Positions 21,124-32,270 of a stretch of 64,000 bases of DNA are shown here, in pieces; position 1 is the first letter of the stretch, and each line of letters begins with the position of its first letter. This DNA is from Pseudomonas alloputida (GTDB taxonomy: Bacteria > Pseudomonadota > Gammaproteobacteria > Pseudomonadales > Pseudomonadaceae). The notes under the pieces are model-generated. The model saw only the letters and a list, made by a program, of their open reading frames with translations, did no database searches and had not been told where the DNA came from. The stretch covers positions 4,189,501 through 4,253,500 of the forward strand of contig NZ_CP128540.1 in assembly GCF_021283545.2 (NCBI RefSeq). Reading direction: 5' to 3'. A program made the translations under genes and the position numbers.

Positions 21124-21200
21124 TGGGGTGGACGATGGGAATCGAACCCATGACAACTGGAATCACAATCCAGCGCTCTACCAACTGAGCTACGCCCACC
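21124..21200 (-). tRNA. tRNA-His (GTG), second copy
   Basis: Same cloverleaf, anticodon GTG, G-1 and encoded CCA as the copy 249 nt to the left. The single difference makes the first T-stem pair A-T instead of G-T. Confidence 0.97.
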
Positions 21201-21240
21201 ATATTGCATTACAGCCTACTTGCTTGCCAAAGCTGCCTAA

Positions 21241-21317
21241 TGGCGCACCCGGCAGGACTCGAACCTGCGACCATCCGCTTAGAAGGCGGATGCTCTATCC
21301 AGCTGAGCTACGGGCGC
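21241..21317 (-). tRNA. tRNA-Arg (TCT)
   Basis: 77-nt cloverleaf on the minus strand: acceptor GCGCCCG with CGGGTGC, anticodon loop CTTCTAA (anticodon TCT), T loop TTCGAGT, encoded CCA. It is the promoter-proximal gene of the four-tRNA cluster. Confidence 0.97.
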
Positions 21318-21424
21318 TTAAGCTTGAAGCCTAACCGAACGAGACGCTAACAAGAAACTGTTAAACCACTCATTCTGCCCGACTTAGCCAACCAGTGCTA
21401 GGCTGTGCCCGACAAGTGCGGCGA

Positions 21425-21453
21425 ATCTTATAGTCGACCCCGAAAGTCGTCAA
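21425..21453 (-). promoter_or_regulatory. Promoter of the tRNA cluster
   Basis: On the minus strand TTGACG (21453-21448), a 17-nt spacer and TAAGAT (21430-21425) form a near-consensus sigma70 promoter. It is followed by the GC-rich discriminator TCGCCGC typical of stringently controlled stable-RNA promoters. It lies about 108 nt before tRNA-Arg. Confidence 0.75.
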
Positions 21454-21586
21454 CACCTTTTTCGAAAAAATTTAAATTATTTAAGGGGTTAGAGGATTTG
21501 CCCGACCACCCGCCTTTGCCCTTGGCCCATGTCGTGCGAGAATGCACGTTCTTTATTGTTCCTTCTCGATGGTTAATCACGCGTCT

Positions 21587-22441
21587 ATGACTGCACACCT
21601 AATCGATGGCAAGGCTATCGCCGCCAGCCTGCGCCAGCAGATCGCTCAACGTGTCGTGGAGCGTCGCCAGCAAGGCCTGCGTACGCCGGGCCTGGCAGTG
21701 ATCCTGGTCGGCACCGACCCCGCCTCCCAAGTCTATGTCTCGCACAAGCGCAAGGACTGCGAAGAGGTCGGCTTCATTTCGCAGGCTTTCGACCTGCCCA
21801 GCGAGACCACGCAACAAGCCCTGACCGAGCTGATCGACCGTCTCAATGACGACCCGGCCGTCGACGGCATCCTGTTGCAACTGCCGCTGCCGGCACACCT
21901 GGACGCCTCGTTGCTGCTCGAGCGCATTCGCCCGGACAAGGATGTGGACGGCTTCCACCCGTACAACATCGGCCGCCTGGCCCAGCGTATTCCACTGCTG
22001 CGCCCGTGCACACCGAAAGGCATCATGACCCTGCTGGAAAGCACCGGCCAGGACCTGTACGGCATGAACGCGGTGATCGTCGGCGCGTCCAACATCGTTG
22101 GCCGCCCGATGGCCATGGAACTGCTGCTGGCCGGCTGCACCGTGACCGTCTGCCACCGCTTCACCAAGGACCTGGCCGGCCACGTCGGGCGTGCCGACCT
22201 GGTGGTCGTGGCTGCCGGCAAGCCGGGCCTGGTCAAGGGTGAGTGGGTCAAGGAAGGCGCCATCGTCATCGACGTGGGCATCAACCGCCAGGAAGACGGC
22301 AAGCTGGTCGGCGACGTGGTCTACGAGACTGCCCTGCCCCGCGCCGGCTGGATCACACCGGTGCCGGGCGGCGTCGGGCCGATGACCCGGGCGTGCCTGC
22401 TGGAGAACACGCTGTATGCGGCAGAAGAGCTGCACAAGTAA
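21587..22441 (+). CDS. folD: FolD bifunctional methylene-THF dehydrogenase/cyclohydrolase
   Basis: Catalyses NADP-dependent oxidation of 5,10-methylene-THF and hydrolysis to 10-formyl-THF in one-carbon metabolism. The 284 residues include the catalytic Lys region [26 protein letters not shown], the Rossmann motif [18 protein letters not shown], and [10 protein letters not shown] near the C-terminus. The start at 21587 ([10 protein letters not shown]) fits the family; in-frame ATGs at 21542 and 21569 would only add AT-rich leader sequence. It is divergent from the tRNA cluster. Confidence 0.96.
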   Translation: MTAHLIDGKAIAASLRQQIAQRVVERRQQGLRTPGLAVILVGTDPASQVYVSHKRKDCEEVGFISQAFDLPSETTQQALTELIDRLNDDPAVDGILLQLPLPAHLDASLLLERIRPDKDVDGFHPYNIGRLAQRIPLLRPCTPKGIMTLLESTGQDLYGMNAVIVGASNIVGRPMAMELLLAGCTVTVCHRFTKDLAGHVGRADLVVVAAGKPGLVKGEWVKEGAIVIDVGINRQEDGKLVGDVVYETALPRAGWITPVPGGVGPMTRACLLENTLYAAEELHK

Positions 22442-22455
22442 TACTGCGTGATGCG

Positions 22456-22487
22456 AAAACGGCACCTTTGCAGGTGCCGTTTTTTTT
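22456..22487 (+). terminator. folD terminator
   Basis: ACGGCACCT and AGGTGCCGT form a 9-bp stem with a 4-nt loop followed by eight T residues, 15 nt after the folD stop. Confidence 0.9.
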
Positions 22488-22567
22488 GCCCGTGACTAGT
22501 GGCCACTTCGCGAGCGAGCGGTTGCACGGCCCCCGCGGTCGGTGAAACCACCCCGGCGTTCAGCCGA

Positions 22568-24307
<1,740 letters not shown>

Positions 24308-24346
24308 TGTGATCTCCCGTTTCAGTTATCCCACAGGGCCGCTCGC

Positions 24347-24619
24347 TCAGCCCCAGCGCAACACCACCGCCAGCCACGCCAGCGACAGCAGCGAGGCCAC
24401 CCACAATGGCCAGTCGCTGACACCGACCACCAGCAGGTGCAGGTAGGCGCTGGCCAGCAGGCCGATAAACAAACGGTCACCACGGCTGGTGACCAGCGGC
24501 AAAAAGCCCCGTCGCTCTACGCAGGGGCGACGCAGTTCAAGCAGGGTCATGCCCAGCAGCAACAGGCCCACAGCGGCGAAGAACAGCGCTGTCGGCAGGG
24601 TCCAGGCCATCCACTCCAT
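24347..24619 (-). CDS. DUF2160 small membrane protein (GlpU-like)
   Basis: A 90-residue protein with three hydrophobic helices (about 7-27, 47-65 and 68-86) and a basic cytoplasmic turn (LELRRPCVERRG). DUF2160 proteins accompany glycerol-type ABC transporters (GlpU in Rhizobium); their exact role is not known. It sits between the second permease gene and the binding-protein gene, 12 nt after the permease stop. Confidence 0.8.
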   Translation of the reverse strand: MEWMAWTLPTALFFAAVGLLLLGMTLLELRRPCVERRGFLPLVTSRGDRLFIGLLASAYLHLLVVGVSDWPLWVASLLSLAWLAVVLRWG

Positions 24620-24631
24620 GCGCTGCCCTCC

Positions 24632-25432
<801 letters not shown>

Positions 25433-25435
25433 GGC

Positions 25436-26302
25436 CTAGTCCTTGTCGGCATGGGTCATGGCTGTGTAGAACAGCCACGACACCAGCAGGATGATCAGGA
25501 AGTACACCAGTGAAAACGCTGCCGCCGGCCCCAGGTCGAACTGCCCTACAGCCATACGCGTGAGGGTCTGGCTGAGGAACGTGGTCGCATTGCCTGGCCC
25601 GCCGCCGGTCAGCACGAACGGTTCGGTGTAGATCATGAAACTGTCCATGAAGCGCAGCATCAACGCGATCACCAGCACGTTCTTGAGCTTGGGCAGCTGG
25701 ATATGGCGAAACACCGCCCAGCCCGAGGCCCGATCGATGCGCGCGGCCTGGTAGTACACGTCGGGGATCGCACGCAGCCCCGAATAGCACAGCAAAGCCA
25801 CCAACGAAGTCCAGTGCCACACATCCATCACCAGCACGGTGAGCCAGGCGTCGAACGGGTCACCGGCGTAGTTGTAGCTGACCCCGAGCTTGGCCAGGGA
25901 AGCGCCGAGCAGGCCGATATCGGCACGGCCGAAAATCTGCCAGATAGTGCCGACCACGTTCCACGGGATCAGCAACGGGATAGCCATGACGATCAGGCAC
26001 ACCGAGGCCATGCGGCCTTTGGTTGGCATGGCCAGAGCGATGCCTATACCCAATGGAATTTCGATCAGCAGGACGCAGGCCGAGTAAATGAACTGGCGCA
26101 GCAATGCGTCGTGCAGCGCCGGGTCGCGCAGCACCTGGCGGTACCAGTCGGCACCGACGAAGTAGCGGCTGGACTGGTCGAAGATGTCCTGCACCGAGTA
26201 GTTGACCACCGTCATCATCGGCACCACCGCGCTGAACGCGACCAGCAGGAACACCGGCAGCACCAGCCACCAGGCCTTGTTGTTCGACACCTTGTTGTTC
26301 AT
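25436..26302 (-). CDS. ABC transporter permease (GlpP-like)
   Basis: A 288-residue permease of the MalF/UgpA type with about six helices. The EAA loop is visible as VYYQAARIDRASGWAVFRHI followed by QLPKLKN. TEPFVLTGGGPGNATTFLSQTL is typical of the last periplasmic loop. The start at 26302 is fixed by an ATGA overlap with the stop of the preceding ATPase gene; the longer open frame upstream is only the shadow of that gene. Confidence 0.87.
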   Translation of the reverse strand: MNNKVSNNKAWWLVLPVFLLVAFSAVVPMMTVVNYSVQDIFDQSSRYFVGADWYRQVLRDPALHDALLRQFIYSACVLLIEIPLGIGIALAMPTKGRMASVCLIVMAIPLLIPWNVVGTIWQIFGRADIGLLGASLAKLGVSYNYAGDPFDAWLTVLVMDVWHWTSLVALLCYSGLRAIPDVYYQAARIDRASGWAVFRHIQLPKLKNVLVIALMLRFMDSFMIYTEPFVLTGGGPGNATTFLSQTLTRMAVGQFDLGPAAAFSLVYFLIILLVSWLFYTAMTHADKD

Positions 26303-27396
26303 GGCCCGGTCTCCAGCAGCACATCGTCGACATACAGCATCAGCCACTGCGCCGGCAGGCTGACCCAGGTCTGGTCCACAGGCAACGGGCGGTCCTCGCC
26401 CAGCCGCGCCTTGAGCGCGACACCGCCCAGTTCGAGGGTGACGATGCGATAGGTACCCAGGTCTTCGACGTCCAGCACCCGCGCCGGGTAGGCCCCCTCG
26501 AACGGGCTGTCCCATAGCTGCACGAACTCCGGGCGAATGCCCACCTGCAGCCGCCCGCCCGCCAGTGAGGCCAGGCGCTCGCACAGGCCATCGGGCAGCA
26601 CCAGCTGGACATCGCCGAACACCACTGCGCCCGCCTCGGCACGCACGTCGATCAAGTTCATGCCCGGGCTACCGATGAAATAACCAACGAACGTATGCCG
26701 CGGTCGCTCGAACAGCTCGCGCGGTGTGCCGAACTGGACGATGCGTCCGCCGTGCATCACCGCGATCTTGTCGGCGAAGGTCGAGGCCTCCAACTGGTCG
26801 TGGGTGACGTAGATCATGGTGATGTTGAACTGCTCATGGATCTGCTTCAGCTTGCGCCGCAGCTTCCACTTCAGATGCGGGTCGATCACCGTCAGCGGCT
26901 CGTCGAACAGGATCGCCGACACGTCATCGCGCACCAGGCCACGCCCCATGGAGACTTTCTGCTTTTCATCGGCGGTGAGGTTGCGTGCCTTCTTGCGCAA
27001 CACGGCAGTCAGTTCGAGCACTTCGGCAATTTCTTCCACCCGGGCACGCACCCGGGCTTCATCGAGCCCCTGGTTGCGCAAGGGGAAGGCCAGGTTGTCG
27101 AACACCGTCATGGTGTCGTACACCACCGGGAACTGAAACACCTGGGCGATATTGCGCGCCTGCGGGGACAGCTGGTTGACCGGCTTGCCGTCGAACAGCA
27201 CCTCGCCATGAGACGGCGTCAGCAGCCCGGAAATGATATTGAGCAAGGTCGACTTGCCGCAGCCCGACGGCCCGAGCAACGCATAGGCACCGCCCTGTTC
27301 CCACACATGTTCGAGTGCGTGCAGGGCATAGTCTGCCTCGCTGGCGGGCTGGCGGCTGTAACTGTGCGCCAGCTGGCGCAGGCGGATTTCGGCCAT
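26299..27396 (-). CDS. ABC transporter ATP-binding subunit (GlpT-like) with atypical signature motif
   Basis: A 365-residue ATPase: nucleotide-binding domain at about 1-235, TOBE-like regulatory domain after it. Walker A is GPSGCGKSTLL, the Q loop is VFQFPVVYDTM, Walker B is SAILFDEPLTVIDP and the H loop is YVTHDQLEA. The ABC signature is degenerate: LTADEKQKVSMGRG instead of LSGGQ. As I recall, this is a family trait of GlpT. The partner ATPase next to it keeps a canonical signature, so the pair probably forms an asymmetric heterodimer with one full and one degenerate site. Start taken at ATG 27396 (TGATG overlap); a GTG one codon earlier is possible. Confidence 0.85.
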   Translation of the reverse strand: MAEIRLRQLAHSYSRQPASEADYALHALEHVWEQGGAYALLGPSGCGKSTLLNIISGLLTPSHGEVLFDGKPVNQLSPQARNIAQVFQFPVVYDTMTVFDNLAFPLRNQGLDEARVRARVEEIAEVLELTAVLRKKARNLTADEKQKVSMGRGLVRDDVSAILFDEPLTVIDPHLKWKLRRKLKQIHEQFNITMIYVTHDQLEASTFADKIAVMHGGRIVQFGTPRELFERPRHTFVGYFIGSPGMNLIDVRAEAGAVVFGDVQLVLPDGLCERLASLAGGRLQVGIRPEFVQLWDSPFEGAYPARVLDVEDLGTYRIVTLELGGVALKARLGEDRPLPVDQTWVSLPAQWLMLYVDDVLLETGP

Positions 27397-28490
27397 CACC
27401 CTCTCCTCGCCTGGCGCAGCCCCGGGGCCTGCACCAACAGCCCGGCGCTGTCGAAAACGAACAGCTTGTGCGTGGGGATGAACACGCGTATCGGCGTGTC
27501 CACCTGGTACTCGTGAACCCCGGGAAGGTGCAGCACCATGCGCCAGTATTCGTTGCGCACATGCAGAAATGTTTCTGACCCACTGATCTCGGCCAACTCC
27601 ACCAGTACCGCCAGCTCCAGGTCATCGTCGTGGGCAGGCACCAGCGCGATATGGCTGGGGCGCACGCCGAAGCGGTAGTCACCCTCGGCCAGCGGCTCCA
27701 GGTCGGCATTGCGGGCAAAGTGCACGGTCTGGGCCAGGCTTACCTCGTTACCCGTGATACGGCCAGACACCAGGTTGATCGGCGGCTCGGAAAACAGCTC
27801 GGCAGCCAGCACGCTGCTGGGTCGCTGATAGACCTCGGCGGTGGGCCCGCTCTGCACGATACGGCCTTCGTGCACAAGGGTGGTGGTGCCGCCCAGCGCC
27901 AGCGCCTCGTTGGGCTCGGTGGTGGCGTACACAGCAATGCAATGGCGCGCCGCGAACAGCTCGCGCAGCTCCTGGCGCAGGCCTTCGCGCAACTTGTAGT
28001 CGAGGTTGACCAATGGCTCGTCGAAGAGGATCAACGAGGCATCCTTGACCAGTGCCCTGGCCATCGCCGTGCGTTGCTGCTGGCCACCGGAGAGCTCCAG
28101 TGGCAGGCGTTGCAGGTAGGTTTCGATGCGCAGCATCTCGGCAGTTTCCTGCACCCGCCGCCGGATCTGGTCCTCGGCCATGCGCGCCTGGCGCAGCGGC
28201 GAGGCGATGTTTTCGTACACGCTCAAGGTCGGGTAATTGATGAATTGCTGATACACCATCGACACATTGCGCTGGCGCACCGGCACACCGGTGACGTCCT
28301 GGCCATCCATCAGCACCCGCCCTCGGTCCGGACGGTCCAGCCCGGCCATCAGGCGCATCAGGCTGGTCTTGCCGGCCAGGGTGCGCCCCAGCAGCACATT
28401 GAACGAGCCGGGCTCGAAACGCAGTGACGCATCGACGATCCACGGCTGGTTGTCGACGCTACGGCTGACCTGCTCCAGCACCAGGGACAT
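27396..28490 (-). CDS. ABC transporter ATP-binding subunit (GlpS-like)
   Basis: A 364-residue ATPase, first gene of the operon. Walker A reads GRTLAGKTSL, the Q loop MVYQQFINYP, the signature is canonical LSGGQQQRTAMARAL, Walker B is ASLILFDEPLVNLD. The switch His of the H loop appears replaced (AVYATTEPNEALAL where VTHD is usual). A TOBE-like domain occupies the last 120 residues. The start at 28490 has AAGG upstream and lies about 38 nt after a candidate sigma54 promoter; longer in-frame extensions run across that promoter and are rejected. Confidence 0.85.
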   Translation of the reverse strand: MSLVLEQVSRSVDNQPWIVDASLRFEPGSFNVLLGRTLAGKTSLMRLMAGLDRPDRGRVLMDGQDVTGVPVRQRNVSMVYQQFINYPTLSVYENIASPLRQARMAEDQIRRRVQETAEMLRIETYLQRLPLELSGGQQQRTAMARALVKDASLILFDEPLVNLDYKLREGLRQELRELFAARHCIAVYATTEPNEALALGGTTTLVHEGRIVQSGPTAEVYQRPSSVLAAELFSEPPINLVSGRITGNEVSLAQTVHFARNADLEPLAEGDYRFGVRPSHIALVPAHDDDLELAVLVELAEISGSETFLHVRNEYWRMVLHLPGVHEYQVDTPIRVFIPTHKLFVFDSAGLLVQAPGLRQARRG

Positions 28491-28527
28491 GGCGTGGCCT
28501 TTTTGTGATTGTTGTCTGCCGGGTACA

Positions 28528-28542
28528 GCCAGTTCCGTGCCA
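28528..28542 (-). promoter_or_regulatory. Candidate sigma54 promoter of the ABC operon
   Basis: On the minus strand TGGCAC (28542-28537), 5 nt, TGGC (28531-28528) matches the -24/-12 consensus TGGCAC-N5-TTGC with one mismatch. It sits 38 nt before the first gene and faces a divergent sigma54-type activator gene. Confidence 0.65.
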
Positions 28543-28632
28543 GTCCTTGCCCGATGCTCTGGTTCGGGGCCTGGGTGGCAGCGCTGGCAAATCGCGGGCT
28601 CGCACGTGAACACAATCACTGCACAACTGGAC

Positions 28633-28642
28633 ACTGGCCAGT
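28633..28642. promoter_or_regulatory. Palindrome in the divergent control region
   Basis: ACTGGCCAGT is a perfect 10-bp palindrome, flanked by a further CAACTGG. It lies about 95 nt upstream of the -24/-12 element, a plausible enhancer-site distance, and 45 nt before the activator start. Confidence 0.4.
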
Positions 28643-28686
28643 TTGACAATGAACAGCCGTGAACAACACTGAACGGCGGTCGACCC

Positions 28687-30462
28687 ATGACAACAATCAC
28701 ACAGGACAGGCCCATGGCCGCATCCGCTTCGACCCACACCCAACTGATCCAGGCGTCCTGGGACCGCTGCCGCGCCCACGGCCTGCAGCCGCAGCATGCG
28801 CCAGACTTTGACTGCCTGTCCCGCGCCGAGCTCAGTGCCCTGCTGGAGCGGCGCCAAAACCTGCTGCGCCTGACCCGCGAGGAAGTGCTACCGCACTATG
28901 CGCACCTCTTGGGTAACGCCAGCTACCTGGTAATGCTGGCCGATGCCAGCGGCTGCCTGCTCGACAGCTGGGGCTCGCGGCGTTTCATCGAACCGCGCCA
29001 GCACCATGGTTTCAGCGCCGGCGCCCATTGGCACGAACGTGGCGTCGGCACCAATGCCCTGGGCACCACACTGATTTGCGCCGAAGCGGTTCACGTCGGC
29101 CAGGACGAACACTTCCTGCGCCAGAACCGCTACATGTCCAGCGCCGCCGCCCCCCTGTTCGACGCCGCACGGCAGCTGGTCGGGGCGCTCGACGTAGCCA
29201 GCGACGGCTACCTGCCGGCCAGCCAGACGCTTGGGCTGGTGCGCATGATGGGCCAGAGCCTGGAAAACCGCCTGATCCTCGCCGAACATGCTGACCAGCA
29301 TGCACAACTGATCTTCAACAGCGCCTCCGACAACCTCGACAGCCCTTGGGCCGGCTTGCTGGTGTTCGATGAACGCGGGCAGGTTTTGGCCGCCAACCAC
29401 CGGGCCGATAGCCTGCTTGGCGTAAACCCGCTGCAGCAAAACATCGAGCAACTGTTCCAGTTACCCCTGCAACAGCTGCTCAGCCATCCCCGACAACAGC
29501 CCTTCGCTCTGCAGGCCACCGGGCGCAACCGCTTTCACTGCCAGTGGCACCCCCCACGCGAAACCACTCGCCGCCCCGAAGCCGGCAGTGCCGAGCCGCG
29601 CCTGGAAAAAGCCTTGATACAAGCCGGCCTGCTATTGGAAAAGGACATCCCGGTGTTGGTCGAGGGCGAAACAGGCGTAGGCAAAGAAGTGTTCGTCGAC
29701 GCCCTGCACCGGGCCAGCAGCCGCGCCAGGCAGCCGCTGGTCGCCGTAAACTGTGCGGCGATCCCGGCCGAACTGGTGGAGTCGGAACTGTTCGGCTATG
29801 ACAAAGGCGCGTTCACCGGCGCCCACCACAAGGGCAACCCGGGACTGATCCGCAAGGCCGACCACGGCATCCTGTTTCTGGATGAGATTGGCGACATGCC
29901 ACTGCCCACCCAGGCCCGCCTGCTGCGCGTACTGCAGTCGCGCAGCATCCAGCCGCTGGGCAGTGGCGAACCGGTGCCGGTGGATATCCGCGTGGTGTCG
30001 GCGAGCAATCGCAACCTGGCCGACGAAGTGCGCGCCGGGCGCTTTCGCCAGGACCTGTACTACCGCATCGCCGGCCTGACGCTGGTGCTGCCTCCCCTGC
30101 GCGAACGCGCTGACCGGCGCCAGCTGATTGAGCAGGTGCATGCCCGCTACCGCGAGCCCGGGCAACCTGCGCGGCTGCCGCCGGCCATTATCGACCTGTT
30201 CGATCAACACCCCTGGCCGGGCAACCTGCGCGAACTGGTGAGCGTGCTACAGGTCGCGTTGGCCCTGGCGGCCAACGGGCCGGTCGGCGTCGAGCACCTT
30301 CCAGCGGGCTTTCTGGCCGAGTCGAAAACACCGGTGCCGATAGCGACTGAAGAGACGGACCTGCAGAGCCTGGTCGAGCAAGCCAATGGCAACCTGTCGG
30401 CGGTGGCCCGCCGACTTGGTATCAGCCGCACCACACTGTACAAGCGGTTGCGTGGGCGATGA
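28687..30462 (+). CDS. Sigma54-dependent activator, AcoR type
   Basis: A 591-residue bacterial enhancer-binding protein. The N-terminal region (about 30-210) contains a GAF-like sensor (SYLVMLADASGCLLDSWG, HERGVGTNALGTTL), then a PAS-like stretch. The AAA+ domain (about 300-520) has Walker A EGETGVGKE, the sigma54-contacting loop GAFTGAHH, Walker B GILFLDEIGDM and the arginine-finger region FRQDLYYRIAGL. The C-terminus ends in a Fis-type helix-turn-helix (ARRLGISRTTLYKRLRG). It is divergent from the glp-like operon, which it most likely activates. A second start at 28714, with a better AGGACAG site, is possible. Confidence 0.92.
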   Translation: MTTITQDRPMAASASTHTQLIQASWDRCRAHGLQPQHAPDFDCLSRAELSALLERRQNLLRLTREEVLPHYAHLLGNASYLVMLADASGCLLDSWGSRRFIEPRQHHGFSAGAHWHERGVGTNALGTTLICAEAVHVGQDEHFLRQNRYMSSAAAPLFDAARQLVGALDVASDGYLPASQTLGLVRMMGQSLENRLILAEHADQHAQLIFNSASDNLDSPWAGLLVFDERGQVLAANHRADSLLGVNPLQQNIEQLFQLPLQQLLSHPRQQPFALQATGRNRFHCQWHPPRETTRRPEAGSAEPRLEKALIQAGLLLEKDIPVLVEGETGVGKEVFVDALHRASSRARQPLVAVNCAAIPAELVESELFGYDKGAFTGAHHKGNPGLIRKADHGILFLDEIGDMPLPTQARLLRVLQSRSIQPLGSGEPVPVDIRVVSASNRNLADEVRAGRFRQDLYYRIAGLTLVLPPLRERADRRQLIEQVHARYREPGQPARLPPAIIDLFDQHPWPGNLRELVSVLQVALALAANGPVGVEHLPAGFLAESKTPVPIATEETDLQSLVEQANGNLSAVARRLGISRTTLYKRLRGR

Positions 30463-30568
30463 ATCGATTGGCCCTGAAGCGCCGCACAGCAGGTTTTCGA
30501 AGCCACCCCTGATCGACAAGCAGGTGGCGCCCCCCGTGCAGGTCAAGACCACGGCCCGCTGATGACCT

Positions 30569-32257
30569 TCAAGGGTCACGCCACTGCACTGGCTGCTGGT
30601 AGGCCTGTGCCCAGGCTTGCACGTCACTGGCGGGCATCGGCCGGGCGATGCAGTAACCCTGCGCCAGCTCGCAGCCCAGGCCCATCAGTACCCGACCGTG
30701 CTCGACACTCTCCAGCCCCTCGGCAATCACCTCGCGGCCAAACGCTCGCGCCAGGCCGATCACTGCCTCCGTCAGCGCCAGGTCGTCCTGGTCATGAAGG
30801 ATGTCACGCACGAACGACTGGTCGATCTTGATCGTCTGGGTCGGCAAGCGTTTCAGGTAACTCAAGGACGAATAACCGGTGCCGAAATCGTCCAGCGAGA
30901 AACGCACACCCAGCGCACGGCAGGCATCCAGGCAGCGGCTGACATGCTGCAGGTTGTCGATGGCCACCGACTCGACGATTTCCAGGTCCAGCAGCGCCGG
31001 GTCCACCGCCGGGTACGCTGCCAGCAGCTGCTGCAGGCGCTCGGCAAAGTCACTGCGCTGCAAATGCCGCGCGGCAATATTCACGCTCAGCGACCAGGGC
31101 TGCCCTTGGCGCTGCCAGGCCTGCAACTGGCTCAACGCCTGCCCGATCACCCACTCGCCGATTTCGACGATCAGGTCGGTCTGCTCTACCCAGGGCAGGA
31201 AATCGCCTGGCGGCACCACACCACGGCCTGGCCGCTGCCAGCGCAATAAGCCCTCGAAGCCCAGTACCTTGCCAGTGCGCAGGTTGACCTTGGGCTGGTA
31301 GTAAAGGCACAGCTCACCGTTGCGCAGCGCCCGGCGCACGCGCGCCACGGTCTGGTGGGTGGCCTTGAGTTCCTGTTCCTGCGACACGTCGAACAGGTGG
31401 TAACGGTTGCGCCCGCGCTGCTTGGCCACATACATGGCCTGGTCGGCGTGGCGCACCAGGGTGTCGGCATCTTCGTCATCCTGCGGGTACAGGGTCACGC
31501 CGATACTGGCGCTGAGCGACAGCGTATGCTCACGCACTACACAGGGCGCTGCCAAGGCACGCAATACCCGCTGCAGGGCTGCATGCAGCTGGTGCTCATC
31601 GTCGACGTCGCGCAGGATCAGCACGAATTCGTCGCCCGACAGCCGGGCCACGGCATCACCACCGCGCAGGATGCTCTTCAAGCGCTGCGCCACTTCCACC
31701 AGCAGCAGGTCACCCACGGCATGCCCGTAGCCGTCGTTGACCGCCTTGAAACCATCCAGGTCGAGCATGCACACCGCCAGCGAGATGCCTTCGCAGCGCG
31801 AGTAGGCCAGGGCCTGGTTCAGCAGGTCGGACAGGTAGGCGCGGTTAGGCAGGCCGGTGAGCACATCGTGGCCCACCCGCCACTGCAAGGTATGCAGCAG
31901 CTGGCGCTTCTCCGTGACGTCAAAGCGGATCGACACATACTTGCGCACCTGGCCTGTCAGCGGATCGACCAGTGGCACCATGGTGCTGTCGACCCAGTAC
32001 AACGAACCGTCCTTGGACCGGTTGCAGATTTCGCCCTTCCACACCCGCCCGGCGACCAAAGCCCGCCACATGCCGACAAAAAACGTCGGTTCATGCAGCC
32101 CGGAATTGAGGATGCGGTGGTTGGCCCCCAGCAGTTCCTCACGGCTGTAGCCCGAGATGCTGCAGAACTGCTGATTGACGTAGGTGATGTTCCCACGCAG
32201 GTCGGTTTCCGAAAAGATCGCGGCCGCGTCCACGGCCGCGCGATAGTTATCATCCAT
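30569..32257 (-). CDS. PAS-GGDEF-EAL c-di-GMP protein, PP2258-like
   Basis: A 562-residue c-di-GMP turnover protein. The PAS domain is at about 5-125 (NITYVNQQFCSISGYSREEL); the GGDEF domain has active-site motif SGDEF in VARLSGDEFVLIL; the EAL domain has EGL instead of EAL (GFEGLLRW) but keeps LEIVES, DDFGTGYSSLSYL and the KIDQSFV segment. It could both make and degrade c-di-GMP. The start at 32257 (MDDNYRAAVD) is 13 nt after the Aer-like receptor stop; the arrangement matches aer2-PP2258 of P. putida as I recall it, where the pair is co-transcribed and affects motility. Confidence 0.88.
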   Translation of the reverse strand: MDDNYRAAVDAAAIFSETDLRGNITYVNQQFCSISGYSREELLGANHRILNSGLHEPTFFVGMWRALVAGRVWKGEICNRSKDGSLYWVDSTMVPLVDPLTGQVRKYVSIRFDVTEKRQLLHTLQWRVGHDVLTGLPNRAYLSDLLNQALAYSRCEGISLAVCMLDLDGFKAVNDGYGHAVGDLLLVEVAQRLKSILRGGDAVARLSGDEFVLILRDVDDEHQLHAALQRVLRALAAPCVVREHTLSLSASIGVTLYPQDDEDADTLVRHADQAMYVAKQRGRNRYHLFDVSQEQELKATHQTVARVRRALRNGELCLYYQPKVNLRTGKVLGFEGLLRWQRPGRGVVPPGDFLPWVEQTDLIVEIGEWVIGQALSQLQAWQRQGQPWSLSVNIAARHLQRSDFAERLQQLLAAYPAVDPALLDLEIVESVAIDNLQHVSRCLDACRALGVRFSLDDFGTGYSSLSYLKRLPTQTIKIDQSFVRDILHDQDDLALTEAVIGLARAFGREVIAEGLESVEHGRVLMGLGCELAQGYCIARPMPASDVQAWAQAYQQPVQWRDP

Positions 32258-32270
32258 AAAGCATCCTGCC

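Noticed and set aside
20747..21334. Short frames reading through the tRNA cluster
   Set aside because: They translate the tRNA genes and repeat because the two tRNA-His copies repeat.
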